Shown: in pieces, positions 43,106 to 51,453 of the stretch | Layout: each line of letters starts with the position of its first letter | How positions within the stretch are numbered: position 1 is the stretch's first letter | Assembly (NCBI GenBank): GCA_020638155.1 | Contig: JACKJB010000003.1 | Span: 124,001 to 188,000 of the forward strand | Direction: 5' to 3' | Length of the DNA: 64,000 nt | Origin: Rhodospirillales bacterium | Lineage (GTDB): Bacteria > Pseudomonadota > Alphaproteobacteria > Micavibrionales > Micavibrionaceae | Notes under the pieces: model-generated | The model's database searches: none | What the model was told of the DNA's origin: nothing | The model's input: only the letters and a program-made list of their open reading frames with translations | Program-made: the position numbers and the translations under genes

Positions 43106-44578
43106 TTAAACCTCGAAATCTGTTTTTGCTTCGTGAACAGAGCTACCGCCCTGCCAGTTCTGGCGGCCGCTGCCGGGGTAGCGTTTGAGCCGCACCGGCT
43201 CTAAAGACAGCGCGCCTGCCACCGCATCAAGCCCGTCATCATGGCCGCCCTTCGCGCCAGGCCGCCATTCCTGTACTTCGCTGATGAACGACGTGGCGTA
43301 AACCGAAGCATGAACGTGCAGCATCCTTGCCGCCAGCACGGTATCGAAGGCTTCGATAATGCGGATATCCTTGGGCCGGGTGCTGGTGATTTCCCGCACC
43401 GCGCACGGCACACGGGCCAGCGCCAGTTCACGGCGCAGGATGTTCGGCAGGAAACGGCCGATACCGTTGATTTCCAGTGCGACGGACGGCACCAACAACT
43501 CTTTGAGTATCCGCGCTGCCATGCGGCATTGCTGGGCCGCTTCATCCAGTTCAGCGGACGGATCGCTTTTCAGGTAACTGACCCGGTGCAGCCAGTAACA
43601 TCCCGTTTCATCGGTATAGACGACGGCTAACACGCTGCCGTCACCACGGGCGCTGCCAAAGGCCGGGTCCCACCAGGCGCTGGCCGAGATCATTTTCCGG
43701 TCGCCGATACTGAGCAGGTTGATTTCCTTTAAGTAATCAAGATCCGCTTCGTAACGCCTGAAGGCTGCCGGATCCAGCCGCCCTTCGGCGATATTCACGG
43801 GTTCCAGCATCATCTGGGAAGAAAATTTGTTCGGCCCGGCGCTGCGGCGGATACGCTCGATATCTTCTGCGGTAAACCGCTCCTCCCAGCTGCTGTTCCC
43901 GTTTTCCAGCACCGGGATTTTCAGGCGCGCAAAACCGTCCAGGAACGGCTTGTCCTCCCCGATTTCACGGCGCGGCTGCCCGGCGTAAATCGTGTACCAG
44001 CTATGCGGCGTCCCGATATAAAGCTGTGTCCCGCCAGGCACGAGCACATAATTGATCTCCGCCAGCCGTTCGCGCAAATCCGCCCGCTTTTCCGCCGTAT
44101 CGCAGGTATTGGGCACTTCGACGTCATCGCAGATCACGATATCGGCGCGGCTACCGGTCATGTTCGCACCAATCCCGCGCGCCAGCATCGACGGATCGCG
44201 CAGTTCCAGATCCCGGGCGACGGTAAAACGGTCCGCGCCCCACTGGTCGGCCCGTTCCGGTTTCAAAGCCCCTGTCAGCGGGTGGCGCTCAATAATCCGT
44301 TTGACATTGCGGACCATCTTGCGGGCCAGCATCAGGTCTGCCGCTAAAACAAGGATACGCAAATCCGGCTGCCGATAGATAAGCCACGCCGCGAATAACC
44401 CGACAATCGTCGACTTGCCGCTCGAGCGGAACGCCTGCAGCAGCAACCGGGTTTTCTTCCTGTCCCAGGCCTGCTGCAACCACTGTCCCATCCGGAAGTG
44501 AATTACGGGCGTATCCTGCCCCTGAAGCTGGTTCCACAGCGCCAGGAACACGCCGAACTCTACTTTTTTTGTTTCCAT
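43106..44578 (-). CDS. terL: Phage terminase large subunit
   Basis: A 490-aa DNA-packaging motor. The ATPase domain has Walker A AFRSSGKST (K55) and Walker B DIVICDD (146-152). The RNase H-like nuclease has WWDPAFG with D304, GDGS with D313, and late GGHDDGLDA. It cuts and pumps concatemeric DNA into proheads with a small subunit. No clear TerS is recognisable, though the small helical protein ending at 45035 is a candidate. It is followed directly by the lysis genes. Confidence 0.92.
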   Translation of the reverse strand: METKKVEFGVFLALWNQLQGQDTPVIHFRMGQWLQQAWDRKKTRLLLQAFRSSGKSTIVGLFAAWLIYRQPDLRILVLAADLMLARKMVRNVKRIIERHPLTGALKPERADQWGADRFTVARDLELRDPSMLARGIGANMTGSRADIVICDDVEVPNTCDTAEKRADLRERLAEINYVLVPGGTQLYIGTPHSWYTIYAGQPRREIGEDKPFLDGFARLKIPVLENGNSSWEERFTAEDIERIRRSAGPNKFSSQMMLEPVNIAEGRLDPAAFRRYEADLDYLKEINLLSIGDRKMISASAWWDPAFGSARGDGSVLAVVYTDETGCYWLHRVSYLKSDPSAELDEAAQQCRMAARILKELLVPSVALEINGIGRFLPNILRRELALARVPCAVREITSTRPKDIRIIEAFDTVLAARMLHVHASVYATSFISEVQEWRPGAKGGHDDGLDAVAGALSLEPVRLKRYPGSGRQNWQGGSSVHEAKTDFEV

Positions 44579-44615
44579 TCATCCTCTCAATCTCCCTGTT
44601 CCCATTTCCCCAAAC

Positions 44616-44645
44616 GCAAAAAACCCGCCGAACTGGCGGGTTTTC
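44616..44645 (-). terminator. Rho-independent terminator before terL
   Basis: Minus strand: AAAACCCGCC, loop AGTTC, GGCGGG and then TTTTTT. It ends the transcript of the 44671 gene. Confidence 0.85.
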
Positions 44646-44670
44646 CTCAAAACGGTAGATGTTCTAAGCT

Positions 44671-44940
44671 CTAAAGCTCAAATTTATCAGCTTTCGGTTG
44701 TTCTGCCGGCGGGGTGTAATCATCATAGGCTTCTTTGCCTTTGACACCGCTATAAACCACAGCAGCTGCCGCTGCGAGCAGCAATGGCTTCGCTATAAGC
44801 AACCCCGCTATCGTCAAACCGCCAGCGATTTTAGCCGGTGTAGATGCCGCTTCCCACGCTGCTTTAATGCGCGGGGCGCTGGCAAATTTGCTAACACTGT
44901 CGGTAACATCGTCACCAAGTTTTTTAAATTCATCACTCAT
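44671..44940 (-). CDS. Small Ala-rich membrane protein
   Basis: An 89-aa protein with an amphipathic first half (DEFKKLGDDVTDSVSKFASAP) and a hydrophobic segment at about 40-65 (IAGGLTIAGLLIAKPLLLAAAAAVVY). Its polar tail is PEQPKADKFEL-like. It has its own terminator, so it is probably an accessory (moron-type) gene between the tail and packaging genes. AGGAGGT precedes the start. No function is recognised. Confidence 0.6.
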   Translation of the reverse strand: MSDEFKKLGDDVTDSVSKFASAPRIKAAWEAASTPAKIAGGLTIAGLLIAKPLLLAAAAAVVYSGVKGKEAYDDYTPPAEQPKADKFEL

Positions 44941-45034
44941 AGGTTTACCTCCTCAAATAAAACCAAGTTATTGTTGTGATATACTTATTTTGGTATCAGA
45001 TTTTGCAATTTATGTCAAAGGAAACCGGGCGGCT

Positions 45035-45352
45035 TTATACCAATTTTTCCTGTTTTTTGTAGGCCTCCAGCTCCCCTTCCGCTTCCTTGACCATCGCGGC
45101 CAGCACAATCTGCTGGTTGTGGTTCTCCGCATCCACATCCGGCAGGTCCGCCCAGCGGGCTAATTTGATGAGAAGCTCGATATGGGCAATCGCGACTTTG
45201 CAGGCATTATGGTGTGCGGTGAACAGTTTTGCGTCTTCCGACGGCGGCTGCTGCGAGAATTCATGGTAAGAGGTTAACGCCCGTGCAATCGCATCGGGCA
45301 GAAAGCAGGCAATCTGCTTCCTGGTTTCTTCTTCGATTAGTTCATTACTCAA
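45035..45352 (-). CDS. Small helical phage protein (possible TerS)
   Basis: A 105-aa all-helical protein beginning MSNELIEEETRK if the TTG at 45352 is used; AAGGA lies about nine bases upstream of it. An ATG at 45373 inside a REP repeat is in frame but unlikely. The helical composition and location near terL make it a candidate small terminase subunit, but there is no motif to prove it. Confidence 0.5.
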   Translation of the reverse strand: MSNELIEEETRKQIACFLPDAIARALTSYHEFSQQPPSEDAKLFTAHHNACKVAIAHIELLIKLARWADLPDVDAENHNQQIVLAAMVKEAEGELEAYKKQEKLV

Positions 45353-45373
45353 TGTTCTTGATCCTTTTTGCAT

Positions 45374-45457
45374 CGTCATTGCGAGGAGCATAGCGACGAA
45401 GCAATCCAGAGACTTTATCACCAGAACTGGATTGCTTCGTTACACTCGCAATGACGG
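45374..45457. repeat. REP-like palindrome inside the phage element
   Basis: Paired inverted units of the CGTCATTGCGAGG / CTCGCAATGACGG family, as found around the GIY-YIG gene at 11.4 kb. Confidence 0.8.
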
Positions 45458-45477
45458 AACTATTACTGTTGTTTTGG

Positions 45478-47514
45478 TTACGAATAAGTGCCGACCACGT
45501 ACCACTGGCCGCCGTTGGAGACGACCGTGATCGCGTCATACTGGCCGCTCAGGCTTTGGCTCGACTGGTCCGGGCCGTTGCCGCCCTGTTCTGTCACCGT
45601 AATCGCATTGGCGGACACATCGGTTTTCTTCAGGGTCACCGTTCGGCCGATCGCTTCGGCCGCATCCGCCGGGGGAAGCTGCGCCGTCATCGCGCCGCCA
45701 AAGCTCGACAGAAGATATGTATCGACCGACATATCAATTTCGACCGTGCCGGAGGAGTCAATGAAGCGCGTGTTCCCGGCCATCCGGTTTGAAGCGATGA
45801 CAAACCATCCGGCCCCGTTGGACAGCACGGTCACAAAATCGTTCTTGCCGCCAAGCTGAAAATCCGCCCCGTCCGGGCCGCCCGTGCCGCCGGAGACTTC
45901 GGAGACCGTGACGATATTGCCGCTGCCGTCCTTTTTCTTGACCGTCATGCTGACCCCGACGGCCTCGGCCGCGTCCGGCAGTTCGATCGTGATCGCGCCG
46001 TTAGTCGCATCAACGATATGGACCGAGTGCGAGAGGTCCAGTTCGGTCGTGCCCGCCGTATCGATATATTCGGTATCAAACCGCATCAGGGTCGCGTTCA
46101 GATCTGTCACCGTGGTTTTCCGCATGGTGTTCTTATTCGGGTAGCCCGCGTTATAGGCATCATATTCCCCGCCCGACAAATCATAGATCGCCGCGCCGTC
46201 ACTGACCGCGTGCAGGTTGATGATCGAGGTTTCGATCGACCCGCTGTCAAGCCGCACATTCGGAACGGTGTTGGTGCTCTCGGTATATAAATTCACCAGC
46301 ATCGTCTTGTTCGCGCCGCTGCCCAGCCGGAAACATGCCTGCGCCGTCGGCCCGTTAACATTGGCTTCGCAATCGATAAAGGTGTTCATATTGCCGCCGT
46401 CTTCGACATAAAAGCCCGCCCCCGTCGTGCCTGCGCCTTTGGAATAAACCCGGACGCTGTAGAAGTGATTGGCGTTTGGCGTATCGCCCGCACCGCTTAA
46501 CATCAGGTGCACACCATGTGTGCCCGGCTGCTCGACCAATACACGGTTGAAGTTATTCCAGTAACACGGGTAAGAGCTGTTATCCCCGCCATCAAGCTGG
46601 ATACCAATCGCCGCGCCGACAATCGTGACATCGGTCACGCTGTTCTGGACGCATTCCGCCGCGCCGCCGTTCATAGAGATCCCGACCGCGCCGCTCTCGA
46701 TTTTCAGATCGGCAATCCGCGTAAAAGAGGCAGGGACGTTAATCGCATTAAAAGATGTCGACTGGCATTTAATCGCCGAAGCCCGCCCCGCCCCGAACAA
46801 GGATTGACCGTAAGACAGGGTAATCGGCGCGGTAATCAAATACGTCCCTTCGGGGACGAACACATTATAATGTGCGCTGAGCGCCTGCTGGATCGCGAGC
46901 GTATCATCGGTCAGCCCATCCCCGACCGCGCCGAAATCCTTGATCGAAATCAGATCGGCAAATTTATCGCTGCTGGTCCGGGTCGCCGCGCCTGTCCCGC
47001 TGGCGGTAAAATTCGGGGCGGCCATCGTTCCCTCTGTCGATACAGCAACCGGGTCGCCGTCCGCATCAAAGCCGAGCACCATATTCGCGCGCTGCGTTTT
47101 CGTCGGCAGGATCACCTCGCCCGGCGCTTCATCATCGGTGTAGCGCAGCATCGGTGCCTGATCTCGGGCGGTCTGCTGGACCGCGGCGAGCAGGAAGTCA
47201 AGCTCGGTATTAATCGCCTGCGCACTGAAATCCCCGCCTTCGAGAAAGTCGGTCAGACGCTCCAGCGGCATCCGGCGCTCCAGCATCACCACGATGTCTT
47301 CGTCCGGCGCACTATCGAAGCTCACCGTACCGCCTTCGGTCATGCCTGCACCCGCCACCGTAAAGCCGCTATATTGCCGTGCCCCGTCAAAATAAACGGC
47401 GAGGTCTTCGCTCGCAAAAATCGGGAACGGATAGGTAAATACCGTTTCCACCCCATCCGCAACATAGCGCACCAGCGGTGCCACATCCGGCATCTTGATG
47501 TGTTCTGTGGTCAT
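45478..47514 (-). CDS. Tailspike: T7-type fibre N-terminus + pectate lyase-like domain
   Basis: A 678-aa tail protein. Residues 1-115 resemble the virion-binding N-terminus of T7 tail fibre (VETVFTYPFPI, MLERRMPLERLTDF). IKDFGAVGDGLTDDT (191-205) starts a right-handed beta-helix of the pectate lyase superfamily, the usual polysaccharide-cleaving spike. The C-terminus contains two tandem copies of a domain of about 95 residues (AAEAxGxxxTVKK...TVxSNGxxWxV). The start at 47514 is set by AAGGAG seven bases upstream. It probably binds and trims a surface glycan. Confidence 0.85.
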   Translation of the reverse strand: MTTEHIKMPDVAPLVRYVADGVETVFTYPFPIFASEDLAVYFDGARQYSGFTVAGAGMTEGGTVSFDSAPDEDIVVMLERRMPLERLTDFLEGGDFSAQAINTELDFLLAAVQQTARDQAPMLRYTDDEAPGEVILPTKTQRANMVLGFDADGDPVAVSTEGTMAAPNFTASGTGAATRTSSDKFADLISIKDFGAVGDGLTDDTLAIQQALSAHYNVFVPEGTYLITAPITLSYGQSLFGAGRASAIKCQSTSFNAINVPASFTRIADLKIESGAVGISMNGGAAECVQNSVTDVTIVGAAIGIQLDGGDNSSYPCYWNNFNRVLVEQPGTHGVHLMLSGAGDTPNANHFYSVRVYSKGAGTTGAGFYVEDGGNMNTFIDCEANVNGPTAQACFRLGSGANKTMLVNLYTESTNTVPNVRLDSGSIETSIINLHAVSDGAAIYDLSGGEYDAYNAGYPNKNTMRKTTVTDLNATLMRFDTEYIDTAGTTELDLSHSVHIVDATNGAITIELPDAAEAVGVSMTVKKKDGSGNIVTVSEVSGGTGGPDGADFQLGGKNDFVTVLSNGAGWFVIASNRMAGNTRFIDSSGTVEIDMSVDTYLLSSFGGAMTAQLPPADAAEAIGRTVTLKKTDVSANAITVTEQGGNGPDQSSQSLSGQYDAITVVSNGGQWYVVGTYS

Positions 47515-47537
47515 GATTTCTCCTTGTGATTGAAACA

Positions 47538-47567
47538 ATAAAAAAACCCGCCGGCGAGGGCGGGTTT
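47538..47567 (-). terminator. Terminator between lipoprotein gene and tailspike
   Basis: Minus strand: AAACCCGCC, short loop, GGCGGGTTTTTTT. It ends the transcript of the 47591 gene. Confidence 0.85.
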
Positions 47568-47590
47568 GTAAATTTCTGTTTGGTCGAGGA

Positions 47591-47905
47591 TTATTTGCAG
47601 TTTGTTAAAATGACATTTTTTATGTTATGGGTTGTCGTAACGACATTAGCAACGCACTCCCGTGCAGATCCATCTGCTTGTGGTATGACGATGTCATACC
47701 AGCCTTTTCGCAAACCATACACAGCGTCAGGTAAATCAATTGCCTTCACAGATATGCCCTGCTGTTGTAAATGATCCGTGGCTTCAGCAGTTTCTCTCTC
47801 CAATTGTTCCAACCATGATTCGCTCACCCGGCCCTCGCAGCCAACAATAGCCACAGCGCTGGCTAGTAGTGCGCTGACACCAAAAATCTTTTGTAATCGC
47901 GTCAT
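47591..47905 (-). CDS. Small lipoprotein, probable moron
   Basis: A 104-aa predicted lipoprotein (MTRLQKIFGVSALLASAVAIVGC, lipobox IVGC). The mature part is short with no known domain. It has its own terminator between virion genes. This suggests an accessory gene expressed in the lysogen, perhaps for superinfection exclusion or envelope change; that is inference. AGGA precedes the chosen ATG. Confidence 0.6.
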   Translation of the reverse strand: MTRLQKIFGVSALLASAVAIVGCEGRVSESWLEQLERETAEATDHLQQQGISVKAIDLPDAVYGLRKGWYDIVIPQADGSARECVANVVTTTHNIKNVILTNCK

Positions 47906-47969
47906 TTTTACAATCCTGTTTTTGCAGTTTTTTAAAGTTAAAATTGTGTAGCAAATACACAACAATATG

Positions 47970-48503
47970 TCAATAACTGCCTTCCGAAACCACCCGCTCT
48001 AACTGTTGCTTTTGCCGCAGCTGGCTGGCTTGCAGGATGTTCAGGCGTTCCTGTGCTGCCTGCTCCTGGTCGAGGACGCGGTTGCGGATATCGTCGAGGC
48101 GTTCGCTTTCGGTGCGGTCCTGATCTGTTTCTTCGAACATGCCCAGCAGTACCGCTTCGGAAGAGCCGTCCGTATTGCCGATCCCGCTGGCCCCGAACGC
48201 GGCGCGCTGTCTTGCCACGGCGCGGCGCAGGGCGGCCAGCCGCTCCGCTTCGGCGGCATCGGCTTCGGCGCGCAGTTTTTCACGGGACAGGGCCGTTTGT
48301 TCGGCAAGGTCCTGTGCCTGTGCCGTCTGCTGCGCTTTGAGCTGCTGTAATGCAAGGCGCTGCTGTGCCCGGAGGATTTCGGCGCTGTTGTCTGTGGTCT
48401 GCTGTGTGTTGCTGCCACCGAACCCCTGCACCGCACCGACGAGCGTTTCGACGGCGCCGATAGCATTGGTCAAGCCTGTAATTGTTGGTACGATCGCACC
48501 CAT
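47970..48503 (-). CDS. Internal virion protein (T7 gp14-like)
   Basis: A 177-aa protein with an N-terminal Gly/Ala-rich hydrophobic segment (ITGLTNAIGAVETLVGAVQG), a long Gln/Ala/Glu-rich helix, and ARQRAAFGASGIGNTDGSSEAVL. That pattern is typical of podovirus internal (ejection) proteins of the gp14 kind. The large gp15- and gp16-type ejection proteins are not present. It lies directly after the tail tube B gene. Confidence 0.65.
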   Translation of the reverse strand: MGAIVPTITGLTNAIGAVETLVGAVQGFGGSNTQQTTDNSAEILRAQQRLALQQLKAQQTAQAQDLAEQTALSREKLRAEADAAEAERLAALRRAVARQRAAFGASGIGNTDGSSEAVLLGMFEETDQDRTESERLDDIRNRVLDQEQAAQERLNILQASQLRQKQQLERVVSEGSY

Positions 48504-48518
48504 ATTCGTTCTCCTTGT

Positions 48519-50417
48519 CTAATCATTCACTTTCAATTCCGTTGTCACCGACAGCAGGGTAAAAGGCAGCGGCGCCGATTGTTCGATCCGCCATAGCGGC
48601 GCCGTCCCATCGGCCTGCCATCCCAGTGCCCGCACCCTGATATCACCGCTGACCAGCGGCGGCGGTTCGTCCAGGATCTCATCTTCACTGAACTGGCGCA
48701 GGGCGATATCTTTTAAGCCCCGCCCGACATCCACCCGCAGCGCGGCGGTATCTTCGATCCGGAACAGCGCTTCCACCAGCCGCACCGCCCGGCTCGCCCC
48801 GCCTGTATCCGTCGCGGCGGGCGGCAGTGGCTCGATGATATGCGTGTAAGGCAGCCCGACTTCGATCTCACTAACGGCCCGTTCGATCGTAATACTGCCG
48901 GCGCTGACCATCACATCGGCCAGCACGACGCCATCCCCTACCACCGAAACCGTTTTGCCTTCGAGATGATCCAGCCCGCTCCAGCTCGCCGTCGCAGTTT
49001 CCGCTTCGCCGGTTAGCGCGGCATCCAGATTTAAGGTCGGATCAAATTCCTCGATCGTGTAAATCCCGTTCCGTTCGACCAGCAGGTAAACCGTCTCACC
49101 GACAACCGACACGGACTTGGCCGTACCGTCCGTTTCATGCAGCGTCCATGCGGCAACTTTTTCGGCGCGGAAGCTGGTCAGGGTCGCAAACTTGCCGTCT
49201 TCGCGGACGATAAACAGCAGCCGTTGCAGCTGGTCGTAATCCTGATCGACCGGTTTACTTATGATATGCCGGGACACCACCGATAATTCTGTTGCGCTGT
49301 AAGCCTGCTCCAGGTCGGTAAAAATAAACTCGCGGATTTCTTCCCGGCTGCGGGCGACGAAAAAGGTCGCGCCATCGACATTGACCGGCGGGATATAACG
49401 CGTGGTCACGGATCCGATCCGCGTCTGTCGTTTAATCTGGACACTGGTCGGGGTTAGCGGCTCGCCGGTCACGATCCATTCCGCGCCGGAGGTAAAAAGC
49501 TGTAAATCCCGGCCGGAGAAAATCCCCCGGATCGCGTTGACCTGGTCGGATAAAATCCCGAAGGCGATGCTGTCATCATCCAGCCCGCTGCCAAGATCGA
49601 AATTAAACAGATCACCCGATTTAGACAGCCACAGCCGGTTCGGCAAATCCCGGCTGCCGCCGATCACCAGCCTGTCCTGGTGGAAAGCCACCGACACCGG
49701 ATAGCCGCGCACCGCGCTAAAGGCCTGTTCTTCCCAGTCAATCGTCGCGCTTGTGCTGCCGAGCGTTTCAATGACGTCCGCCGTCACCACGGTCGGCGAG
49801 TCAAAATCGGTAATCTGAACTTCCTTGCCGCCGATCCGCAGGCGCGTCCCTTCATGCCCTTCTGCGAATACCGCTTCGGATGAGGTGAGCGAAATCGTCC
49901 CGCTCGTCCCGCTCGGCGTAATCGTCGCGATGGTGCCGGCAAACTTATAATAAGGCTGCTGGATAACATTGTTATCGGTGAAAAATTCCCAGTCCTCGAG
50001 CAGCCAGACACCCCCGGCATTACGCGTCAGTTTTTTCGGCGGCACATCGGGATGCACCAACAGCAGCGTATCCGCACTCTGGGTAAAGGCAACACTGGCA
50101 ATCTGCGCCTCGCTCCACGGCGCGCTGAGCGATGTGACGAACGCGCCGTCCGCATAAACGGAGACTTTTTCATCGGTCAGAATAATCAGGAAGGTTTGCT
50201 CTGTATTAAATTCGAACGCGATCAACCGGCCATCGCCGTCCACCGTATCGACAAAGCGCAGGCCCGAACGTCGGCTGACCCCGCCGGTCGGTTCGATAAA
50301 CACGTTGCGCAAAGCCAGCGCCCCGTTTTCATACGCCCGTAAATCGCTGCGCCCCAGCAGGGAGCGCGACACTTCACCCGCGGTGAAGGTCGTTTTGACC
50401 TGTCTTACTCTCGTCAT
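48519..50417 (-). CDS. Tail tubular protein B / tail stabilisation protein
   Basis: A 632-aa beta-rich tail nozzle protein. It begins MTRVRQVKTTFTAGEVSRSLLGRSDLRAYENG, the usual start of phage stabilisation/tail tubular B proteins. TGGVSRRSGLRFV and AFHQDRLVIGGSRDLPNRLWLSKSGD follow, as in T7 gp12 and P22 gp10 relatives. The start at 50417 has AGGAA eight bases upstream. A terminator stands directly upstream, so its expression depends on readthrough or a local promoter. Confidence 0.88.
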   Translation of the reverse strand: MTRVRQVKTTFTAGEVSRSLLGRSDLRAYENGALALRNVFIEPTGGVSRRSGLRFVDTVDGDGRLIAFEFNTEQTFLIILTDEKVSVYADGAFVTSLSAPWSEAQIASVAFTQSADTLLLVHPDVPPKKLTRNAGGVWLLEDWEFFTDNNVIQQPYYKFAGTIATITPSGTSGTISLTSSEAVFAEGHEGTRLRIGGKEVQITDFDSPTVVTADVIETLGSTSATIDWEEQAFSAVRGYPVSVAFHQDRLVIGGSRDLPNRLWLSKSGDLFNFDLGSGLDDDSIAFGILSDQVNAIRGIFSGRDLQLFTSGAEWIVTGEPLTPTSVQIKRQTRIGSVTTRYIPPVNVDGATFFVARSREEIREFIFTDLEQAYSATELSVVSRHIISKPVDQDYDQLQRLLFIVREDGKFATLTSFRAEKVAAWTLHETDGTAKSVSVVGETVYLLVERNGIYTIEEFDPTLNLDAALTGEAETATASWSGLDHLEGKTVSVVGDGVVLADVMVSAGSITIERAVSEIEVGLPYTHIIEPLPPAATDTGGASRAVRLVEALFRIEDTAALRVDVGRGLKDIALRQFSEDEILDEPPPLVSGDIRVRALGWQADGTAPLWRIEQSAPLPFTLLSVTTELKVND

Positions 50418-50442
50418 TATTTTTTCCTTTGTGTCAGACAAT

Positions 50443-50470
50443 AAAAAAACCCGCCGGAAGAGCGGGTTTT
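50443..50470 (-). terminator. Terminator after the immunity cluster
   Basis: Minus strand: AAAACCCGC, seven-base loop, GCGGGTTTTTTT. It closes the toxin-immunity transcript before the tail tube B gene. Confidence 0.85.
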
Positions 50471-50493
50471 TATCGAATGCGTTGTTTTTTCCT

Positions 50494-50573
50494 CGTCATT
50501 GCGGGCGAAGCGAAGCAATCCAGTTACGATGCTGGATTGCCGCGTCGGCCTTACGGCCTCCTCGCAATGACGG
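50494..50573. repeat. REP-like palindrome after the immunity genes
   Basis: Degenerate paired unit of the CGTCATTGCG / CGCAATGACGG family, abutting the stop codon of the last immunity gene. Confidence 0.75.
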
Positions 50574-50852
50574 TTACGTCAAGGCCCGGATTTTCTGTAG
50601 CACTTCTGCAGCGCTTTTGCGGAGCTGGGATTCGCTTATATAATGATCCGGATTATCGCCCGGCCCTAGCGGCAAGTGAGTATATGACTCAGCTTCGGCA
50701 AAAAGCCAGTCGAGTTGTAAAAATAACTCTTCACTAAGAGGATCCTTATCAGCAAAATATTTATCCAAATATTGATCCTGAAATTGTAACGCAGTGATTT
50801 CATTTTTTAAAAAGCGCTCTATCAAAACATCATAACCATATAAATTTTTCAT
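50574..50852 (-). CDS. Colicin D-type immunity protein, copy 3
   Basis: A 92-aa acidic protein, third of three tandem paralogues after the toxin gene. Shared pattern: YGxDxLIExFL near the N-terminus, then (E/Q)F(E/Q)xQYLDK, LxWLFAEx(E/D)xYT and ending SQLRKSAAEVLQKIRAL. The last stretch is identical in copy 2. Size, acidity and layout fit the colicin D immunity family, which would mask the basic active-site cleft of the tRNase. No good ribosome-binding site is visible. Composition is AT-richer than the surrounding phage genes. Confidence 0.72.
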   Translation of the reverse strand: MKNLYGYDVLIERFLKNEITALQFQDQYLDKYFADKDPLSEELFLQLDWLFAEAESYTHLPLGPGDNPDHYISESQLRKSAAEVLQKIRALT

Positions 50853-50874
50853 AGTCGTATCACTCTAAAAATTT

Positions 50875-51150
50875 TCAGTCTAAGGCTCGGATTTTTTGCA
50901 ACACCTCCGCTGCGCTCTTACGTAACTGTGATTCATCAATGTTAAAGGCCGGATCATCATCAGGTCCAATAGGCATATCCGTATAGCAATCAACTTCTGC
51001 GAAGAGCCAGTTTAGTGGCTCATAAAGTTCATCTCCGAGAATTCTCTCAGTTGCAAACTTATCAAGATATTGCCTCTCAAATTCTTTCACTGTGATTTTA
51101 TGCTTGAGAAAATCTTCTATCAGAACATCGTATCCCCGTAACTCAAGCAT
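50875..51150 (-). CDS. Colicin D-type immunity protein, copy 2
   Basis: A 91-aa acidic protein, paralogue of both neighbours. It keeps GYDVLIEDFLKHKIT, FERQYLDKF and LNWLFAEVDCYTDMPIG, then ends SQLRKSAAEVLQKIRALD. It is closest to copy 3. AGAGGAAGAGGAT precedes the ATG. It is only 11 bases from the stop of copy 1, so it is likely in one transcript with the toxin. Confidence 0.75.
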   Translation of the reverse strand: MLELRGYDVLIEDFLKHKITVKEFERQYLDKFATERILGDELYEPLNWLFAEVDCYTDMPIGPDDDPAFNIDESQLRKSAAEVLQKIRALD

Positions 51151-51161
51151 ATCCTCTTCCT

Positions 51162-51443
51162 CTACTTCAAAGCCCTGATTTCGTCCAAGATTTTTGCAGC
51201 ACTTTGCCGCAGTTGATCTTCATCAATGTAATCATCAATAACTTCATCTTGTTCTAACGGTAAGTCAGTATACGCGTCCACTTCAAAAAAAAGCCATTCT
51301 AACAAAGAAAACAAAGGATCTTCTTCGATAGGAATGCTTTCATCCTGGAACATATCAAGATATCGTCTTTCAAACTCGCTCACAGAAATTTCACGCTCTA
51401 AAAATTTTTCAATAAGCTCGTCAAACCCGTATAAATTTTGCAT
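51162..51443 (-). CDS. Colicin D-type immunity protein, copy 1
   Basis: A 93-aa acidic protein starting 10 bases after the toxin stop, with GGGAGG five bases before the ATG. It has YGFDELIEKFLEREIS, FERRYLDMF, LEWLFFEVDAYTDLPL and ends DQLRQSAAKILDEIRALK. It is the most diverged of the three copies and the one next to the toxin, so it is the most likely cognate immunity protein. An in-frame upstream start would overlap the toxin gene and is rejected. Confidence 0.78.
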   Translation of the reverse strand: MQNLYGFDELIEKFLEREISVSEFERRYLDMFQDESIPIEEDPLFSLLEWLFFEVDAYTDLPLEQDEVIDDYIDEDQLRQSAAKILDEIRALK

Positions 51444-51453
51444 TTCATCCTCC

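Noticed and set aside
46507..47529. 340-codon plus-strand frame opposite the tailspike gene
   Set aside because: The minus strand carries clear fibre and beta-helix motifs; the antisense product is Arg/His-rich with no family features.
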